Shown piece after piece: positions 34,799-38,863 of a DNA stretch of 38,863 nt. Each line of letters begins with the position of its first letter. Positions within the stretch are counted from its first letter, which is position 1. Under the pieces are notes generated by a model. That model was not told where the DNA came from. It ran no database searches and was given only the letters and a program-made list of their open reading frames with translations. Position numbers and translations under genes: made by a program. The DNA is from Erythrobacter sp. (GTDB taxonomy: Bacteria; Pseudomonadota; Alphaproteobacteria; Sphingomonadales; Sphingomonadaceae): assembly GCA_024642335.1 (NCBI GenBank), contig JAHEBH010000022.1, forward strand, positions 1-38,863, written 5' to 3'.

Positions 34799-36283
34799 GT
34801 GCTGCGTATTCGGCGGCTTCCGATCGATACCTATCCGGAAAACACGGCCTTTATCCTGCGTCATGGCAATGGCTATTCGGCCGAGCATTTCCGGGCCCTT
34901 CGCAAGATAAGGGTGACTGGCGAGGGCTGCGAGATTCTGGCGACGCTTGCCCTGGTCGATGACGGACAGATCATCGGCGATGGCGAGATCGGATTGGGAG
35001 AGCAGGCTTTTCGCCGCCTTGGCCTGCCCGAAGGAACCACGGTGGAAATTGCCCAGGCGCGGCAGCCGTCCAGCCTGGAATTCGTCCGGCGCAAGATCGA
35101 TGGCGACAGCCTTGGCGATGCGGAGATTGCAGCGGTCATCCGCGACATCGCCAACCATCTCTATTCGCCGATGGAAATCGCGGCATTCCTGGTCGCCTGC
35201 TCCGGGTTCATGAGCACGCAGGAAACGCTGGCGCTCACCCGTGCCATGGTGGAAGTGGGCAATCACCTCAGCTGGGAATCCCCGCTGGTGGTGGACAAGC
35301 ATTGCATCGGCGGCATTCCCGGCAACCGGACATCCATGATCGTGGTGCCGATCGTCGCCGCCCACGGCCTGATCTGCCCGAAGACATCCTCGCGGGCGAT
35401 CACCTCGCCCTGCGGCACGGCGGATGTGATGGAGGTGCTCGCGCAGGTGGACCTCACAGTCGCGCAGATGAAATCGATCGTGGCGAAAGAGAATGCGGTG
35501 CTCGCCTGGGGAGGCCGGGTCAATCTCTCTCCGGCAGACGATGTTCTGATTTCGGTCGAGCGGCCACTCAGGCTCGACAAATTCGAACAGATGGTCGCCT
35601 CCATCATTTCCAAGAAGGTCGCCGCCGGTTCGACCCACCTCGTGATCGATATTCCCGTCGGCCCTACCGCCAAGGTGCGGACGCAGAGCGATGCCGTGCG
35701 GCTGCGCAAGCTGTTCGAATATGTCGCGCGGCATATGGGGCTGGAGACGAAGATCGTCTTCACCGATGGTTCGCAGCCCGTCGGACGCGGCGTCGGCCCG
35801 GTGCTGGAGGCGCGCGATGTCATGGCCGTGCTGCGCAACGAGCCCGATGCTCCGGAGGATTTGCGCGATCATGCAGTGGCGCTGGCAGGCCATGTGCTGG
35901 ATTTCGATCCTGCCCTGGAGGGCGGCAGGGGCTATGCGCGCGCGCTGGAGCTGCTCGCATCAGGACAGGCTCTGGCCGCGATGGAGCGCCTGATCGATGC
36001 GCAGGGACGCAACCCGGCCACCCCCACTCTCGGCAAATTGCAGCATGAGGTGAAGGCGAGCGCGACCGGAACCGTGAAGTCGATCGACTGCGAAAGGATC
36101 GCCAGGATTGCCCGCCATGCCGGTGCTCCAATCGACCAGGGCGCAGGTATAGACCTTATGCACAAGACCGGCGCGCAGGTCCGCAAGGGCGATACGCTCT
36201 ACCGTATTTATGCCAATTCCGAGGCGGGTCTGGGTTTCGCCTGCGAATGCGCATGCGAAAGCACCGGTTACGAAATCGAATGA
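34799..36283 (+). CDS. thymidine phosphorylase family/AMP phosphorylase-like enzyme
   Basis: This 494-aa protein matches the archaeal AMP phosphorylase-like branch of the nucleoside phosphorylase II family. It has an N-terminal domain of about 85 residues, then DKHCIGGIPGNRTSM (167-180) and TSSRAITSPCGTADVMEVLA (197-215). The C-terminal domain resembles that of thymidine phosphorylases. Archaeal members phosphorolyse NMPs to base plus ribose 1,5-bisphosphate; the bacterial substrate is unproven. The GTG start at 34799 has AAAGGA six bases upstream. The stop overlaps the next start as ATGA. A longer frame into the oxoprolinase gene was rejected. The 178-base gap before it holds only a weak hairpin (34665-34692). 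Confidence 0.9.
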   Translation: MLRIRRLPIDTYPENTAFILRHGNGYSAEHFRALRKIRVTGEGCEILATLALVDDGQIIGDGEIGLGEQAFRRLGLPEGTTVEIAQARQPSSLEFVRRKIDGDSLGDAEIAAVIRDIANHLYSPMEIAAFLVACSGFMSTQETLALTRAMVEVGNHLSWESPLVVDKHCIGGIPGNRTSMIVVPIVAAHGLICPKTSSRAITSPCGTADVMEVLAQVDLTVAQMKSIVAKENAVLAWGGRVNLSPADDVLISVERPLRLDKFEQMVASIISKKVAAGSTHLVIDIPVGPTAKVRTQSDAVRLRKLFEYVARHMGLETKIVFTDGSQPVGRGVGPVLEARDVMAVLRNEPDAPEDLRDHAVALAGHVLDFDPALEGGRGYARALELLASGQALAAMERLIDAQGRNPATPTLGKLQHEVKASATGTVKSIDCERIARIARHAGAPIDQGAGIDLMHKTGAQVRKGDTLYRIYANSEAGLGFACECACESTGYEIE

Positions 36284-37179
36284 TGCGCCCATCGGTACAT
36301 GCCTTTCCCGAATGCACAGGGCCTGCGCGTGCCATGGCCGAGCAGCTCGATCTGGAGGCCTGCGAAATTGACGTGCATCGATTTCCCGATGGCGAGAGCC
36401 GGGTTCAGGTCCAGCCCGGCGGCGAATTCGCCATGCTCTTCCGTTCGCTCGACCACCCCAACGAAAAACTCGTAGAGTTGCTGCTTGCGGCATCGGCCTT
36501 GCGCGGGAATGGGGCAAGGCACGTGACCCTTGTTGCGCCCTATCTTGGCTACATGCGGCAGGATATCGCCTTCCAGCCGGGCCAGGCGGTGAGCCAGAGG
36601 GTCATCGGGGCGCTGCTGGCCGAACATTTCGACGCGGTGCTGACAGTCGATCCCCACCTCCACCGGATCCGGTGCCTGTCCGAAGTCATGCCGGGGATCG
36701 ATGCGGTCAGTATTTCGGCTGCGCCTGCCCTTGCGCGCTTTATCGATGGCGCGGAGAATCCTGTGCTGGTCGGACCTGACGCAGAATCCCGCCAATGGGT
36801 GGAAGCGATCGCGAAACCGCAGGGCCTGGACGTCGTGATCGGTGACAAGCAGCGGCAGGGTGATCGTGAAGTGGCGCTCGTTCTGAACGACAGCGACCGC
36901 GTGGCTGGCCGACCAGCAATACTGGTGGACGATGTGATTTCCAGCGGGCGTACGCTGGAGGTTGCGGCGGGCCTGCTGCTTGCCGCTGGCGCCACAAGCG
37001 TGGAGGCGCTCGCCACGCATTGCCTCGCCAGCGACGAAGACCTGCGACGGCTGGAGAGCGCCTGCATCCGGCGGATCAGTTCGTCGGATTCGGTCGCCGG
37101 GCCGGCCGCAACCATTCCGCTGGCCGGCTTGCTGGCAGATGCGATAATCGAGCACGGATGGCTGGAGAACAAGACATGA
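36280..37179 (+). CDS. ribose-phosphate diphosphokinase (PRPP synthetase)-like protein
   Basis: This 299-aa protein is a PRPP synthetase homologue of the short, archaeal-like type. FPDGES (35-40) and APYLGYMRQDIAF (86-98) are present, and VDPHLHR (123-129) replaces the bacterial DLHxxQ motif. VDDVISSGRT (216-225) is the PRPP loop, where class I enzymes have DDxIDTGGT. It makes PRPP from a ribose phosphate and ATP, or a related transfer. It is not the canonical class I enzyme, so the genome probably has a separate prs. It is fused into the operon by ATGA overlaps on both sides. Confidence 0.88.
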   Translation: MMRPSVHAFPECTGPARAMAEQLDLEACEIDVHRFPDGESRVQVQPGGEFAMLFRSLDHPNEKLVELLLAASALRGNGARHVTLVAPYLGYMRQDIAFQPGQAVSQRVIGALLAEHFDAVLTVDPHLHRIRCLSEVMPGIDAVSISAAPALARFIDGAENPVLVGPDAESRQWVEAIAKPQGLDVVIGDKQRQGDREVALVLNDSDRVAGRPAILVDDVISSGRTLEVAAGLLLAAGATSVEALATHCLASDEDLRRLESACIRRISSSDSVAGPAATIPLAGLLADAIIEHGWLENKT

Positions 37180-38774
37180 GCGACAAGCAGCTGACTGTGC
37201 GTTTTCATGGGGCCGCCGGGACGGTGACAGGGTCCTGCATGGAGTTCGGTTATGAGCACAGCCGGATCCTGGTCGATTGCGGGATGTTCCAGGGGTCCCG
37301 CTCGCTCGAGCGCCTGAATCTGGAAGACTTCACCTTCGATCCCCGCCAGATCGATGCTGTTGTCCTGACGCATGCGCATATCGATCACAGCGGTCTGCTG
37401 CCCAAGCTGGTGAAGGGGGGGTTTGCAGGGCAGATCTGGTGCACGCTGCCGACCAGCGACCTGTTGCAGCACATGCTGGCCGATTCCGGCAGGATCCAGG
37501 AATATGAGGCCGAACGGCGCAACAGACGCCGCGACCGGGCAGGGGAAGACCCGTTCGTGCCCGTCTATACCAGCCAGGACGCGATGGATGCATGGCAGCA
37601 ATGCCGCCCGGTCGAGCTGGAAGAGTTTTTCCAGCCCGCTACCGGTTTCCGCGCGCGCTTGTGGAATGCAGGGCATATACTCGGGTCGGCGTCTGTGGAA
37701 CTCGACGCCGGCGGTGTTCGCGTCATTTGCTCCGGTGATATCGGGCCGGACAACAAGGCCTTCCAGATCGATCCGGAGGGGCCGTCCGGTTTTGATCATG
37801 CGGTATGCGAGGCGACTTATGGCGATCGCCAGCGTGAAGCTGTGACCATTGCCGAACGGCGCAAGCTTCTCCAATCCGAAGTGGAGGCTGCGATGACCCG
37901 CGGCGGCAATCTGGTCATCCCCGCATTCGCGCTGGAGCGCACGCAGGAATTGCTGCTCGACCTGCATCACCTGATGGGTTCGGAGGCGATACCCAACGTC
38001 TCTGTCTTCATCGATTCACCGCTGGCCAATCGGGTGACCGGAGTGTTCGAACGCCATGCCTCCGAGCTGGAGGACACGGGCGAGATGAACATATTCGATC
38101 ATCCTGCCTTCCACTTCGTGACCGATGTTGCGCAATCGATAAGCCTCAATTCCATCTCTGGCGCGATCATTCTGGCAGCATCGGGCATGTGCGAGGGCGG
38201 GCGTATCCGGCATCACCTGATCCACAATCTCCACCGCAAGGATTCGACCGTGCTGTTTGTCGGGTTCCAGGCGCAAGGCTCATTGGGACGCGTGATCCTG
38301 GAAGGTGCAGAACGTGTGCGCATCAGCGGCAACGATGTGCGCGTGCGGGCACAGGTCCGGCACATCCACAGCTATTCCGCCCATGCCGACCAGGCCGAAC
38401 TGCTCGACTGGATCGACGAACGCTCCCCAATCTCCGGCAGCCTATTCCTCGACCATGGTGAGCCCGGCGCTCTCGAAGCCATGCGGCGCGAATTGCAGCG
38501 GCGGCAAGCCGGTCTCAACGTGCGCTTGCCGCAGATCGGAGAGATCTATTCCCTGCCTCCCGGCGAGCCGGCCAAGCGCCTTGAAACCGGCAGGACGGAC
38601 CTGGCAGAGGCGCTGGGCCAGGATTGGCAGAACACATATGCCGACTTCGCAACATCGCTGAAGGCGGAGCTCGCTCGACTGCGCAGCGATCGCCAACGGC
38701 GGGAAGCGCTGGAGAAGATGCGGCATGTACTGGAATCCTACAACGCACACATGGCATTCAGGAATGGGAATTAG
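37176..38774 (+). CDS. MBL-fold beta-CASP metallo-hydrolase, probable ribonuclease
   Basis: This 532-aa protein has the metallo-beta-lactamase core with HxHxDH (H66, H68, D70, H71), and a beta-CASP insertion characteristic of CPSF73/RNase J-like nucleases. The insertion includes IPAFALERTQELL, DSPLANRVTGVF and ASGMCEGGRIRHHL. An RMMBL-like block (RAQVRHIHSYSAHADQAELLDWI) follows. A C-terminal helical extension of about 70 residues is rich in Arg and Glu. RNA cleavage is the usual activity. The start overlaps the PRPP synthetase stop as ATGA. This is the last gene of the trio; the 89 bases after it hold no clear gene or terminator. Confidence 0.92.
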   Translation: MSDKQLTVRFHGAAGTVTGSCMEFGYEHSRILVDCGMFQGSRSLERLNLEDFTFDPRQIDAVVLTHAHIDHSGLLPKLVKGGFAGQIWCTLPTSDLLQHMLADSGRIQEYEAERRNRRRDRAGEDPFVPVYTSQDAMDAWQQCRPVELEEFFQPATGFRARLWNAGHILGSASVELDAGGVRVICSGDIGPDNKAFQIDPEGPSGFDHAVCEATYGDRQREAVTIAERRKLLQSEVEAAMTRGGNLVIPAFALERTQELLLDLHHLMGSEAIPNVSVFIDSPLANRVTGVFERHASELEDTGEMNIFDHPAFHFVTDVAQSISLNSISGAIILAASGMCEGGRIRHHLIHNLHRKDSTVLFVGFQAQGSLGRVILEGAERVRISGNDVRVRAQVRHIHSYSAHADQAELLDWIDERSPISGSLFLDHGEPGALEAMRRELQRRQAGLNVRLPQIGEIYSLPPGEPAKRLETGRTDLAEALGQDWQNTYADFATSLKAELARLRSDRQRREALEKMRHVLESYNAHMAFRNGN

Positions 38775-38863
38775 GGGAACAATTGCGTGTTTCAGACCCA
38801 CCGTTCTACTGGGCAGATCAGCGAAAATTCCCAAGCTTCCCCTGAAGTCATGACATCAAATAC

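Noticed and set aside
34713-34910. Small plus-strand reading frame starting MDLTRDKTFAAAYATL, before the phosphorylase
   Set aside because: It runs out of frame into the phosphorylase gene, and its AGGG is too close to the ATG. The GTG at 34799 with AAAGGA explains the region better.
36549-37970. Minus-strand frame of about 470 codons opposite the PRPP synthetase and nuclease genes
   Set aside because: No motif is recognised, and both plus-strand genes have clear catalytic motifs and coupled starts.

Overview
The window is GC-rich, densely coding DNA of an alphaproteobacterium, most likely a member of Sphingomonadales (Erythrobacteraceae-like). Pointers are the DUF4129-DUF4350-MoxR-DUF58-SpoIIM-RDD gene string, a GC-rich palindromic repeat with CCCTCCCGC/GCGGGAGGG arms of a kind common in sphingomonads, a membrane-anchored CycM-type cytochrome c, and frequent GTG/TTG starts with TGATG or ATGA overlaps. 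The taxon is inferred from gene content, not from a marker alignment. I see no transposase, integrase, CRISPR array, rRNA or origin, and no gene-free stretch above 300 bases.

Layout. 1-222 has no convincing gene. 223-1548 is a GAF-EAL protein. 1632-8514 (minus) is a seven-gene, almost fully overlapping operon encoding a MoxR ATPase and its membrane partners. It is interrupted only by a palindromic repeat between moxR and the DUF58 gene. Divergent from it is a flavin-dependent (tryptophan-type) halogenase. Then come pheA with a GNAT gene (minus), a cytochrome c (plus), rlmE with ppx/gppA (minus), and a fatty-acid-hydroxylase/sterol-desaturase-type protein (minus).

15157-21016 is an organo-arsenic locus: two glycosyltransferases of the arsenosugar-associated families, an SDR, a full-length arsenite methyltransferase, a MerA-like disulfide oxidoreductase, and a radical SAM protein that does not look like ArsS. 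It is the strongest candidate for an unusual system. A tRNA-Gln(CUG) and a LOG-family gene follow. Next is a glmM-DUF1272-thiD operon (minus), then sodB and a small exported protein.

26067-34620 is a molybdenum block. modABC lies behind a ModE-box-like operator and converges on a two-subunit, Tat-exported molybdenum hydroxylase. That in turn diverges from a fused 5-oxoprolinase/hydantoinase. Together they suggest molybdate uptake feeding an N-heterocycle oxidation and ring-opening route.

34799-38774 is a tightly coupled trio: an AMP/thymidine-phosphorylase-like enzyme, an archaeal-looking PRPP synthetase and a beta-CASP metallo-beta-lactamase-fold nuclease. The arrangement reads as an RNA/nucleotide phosphate-salvage module.
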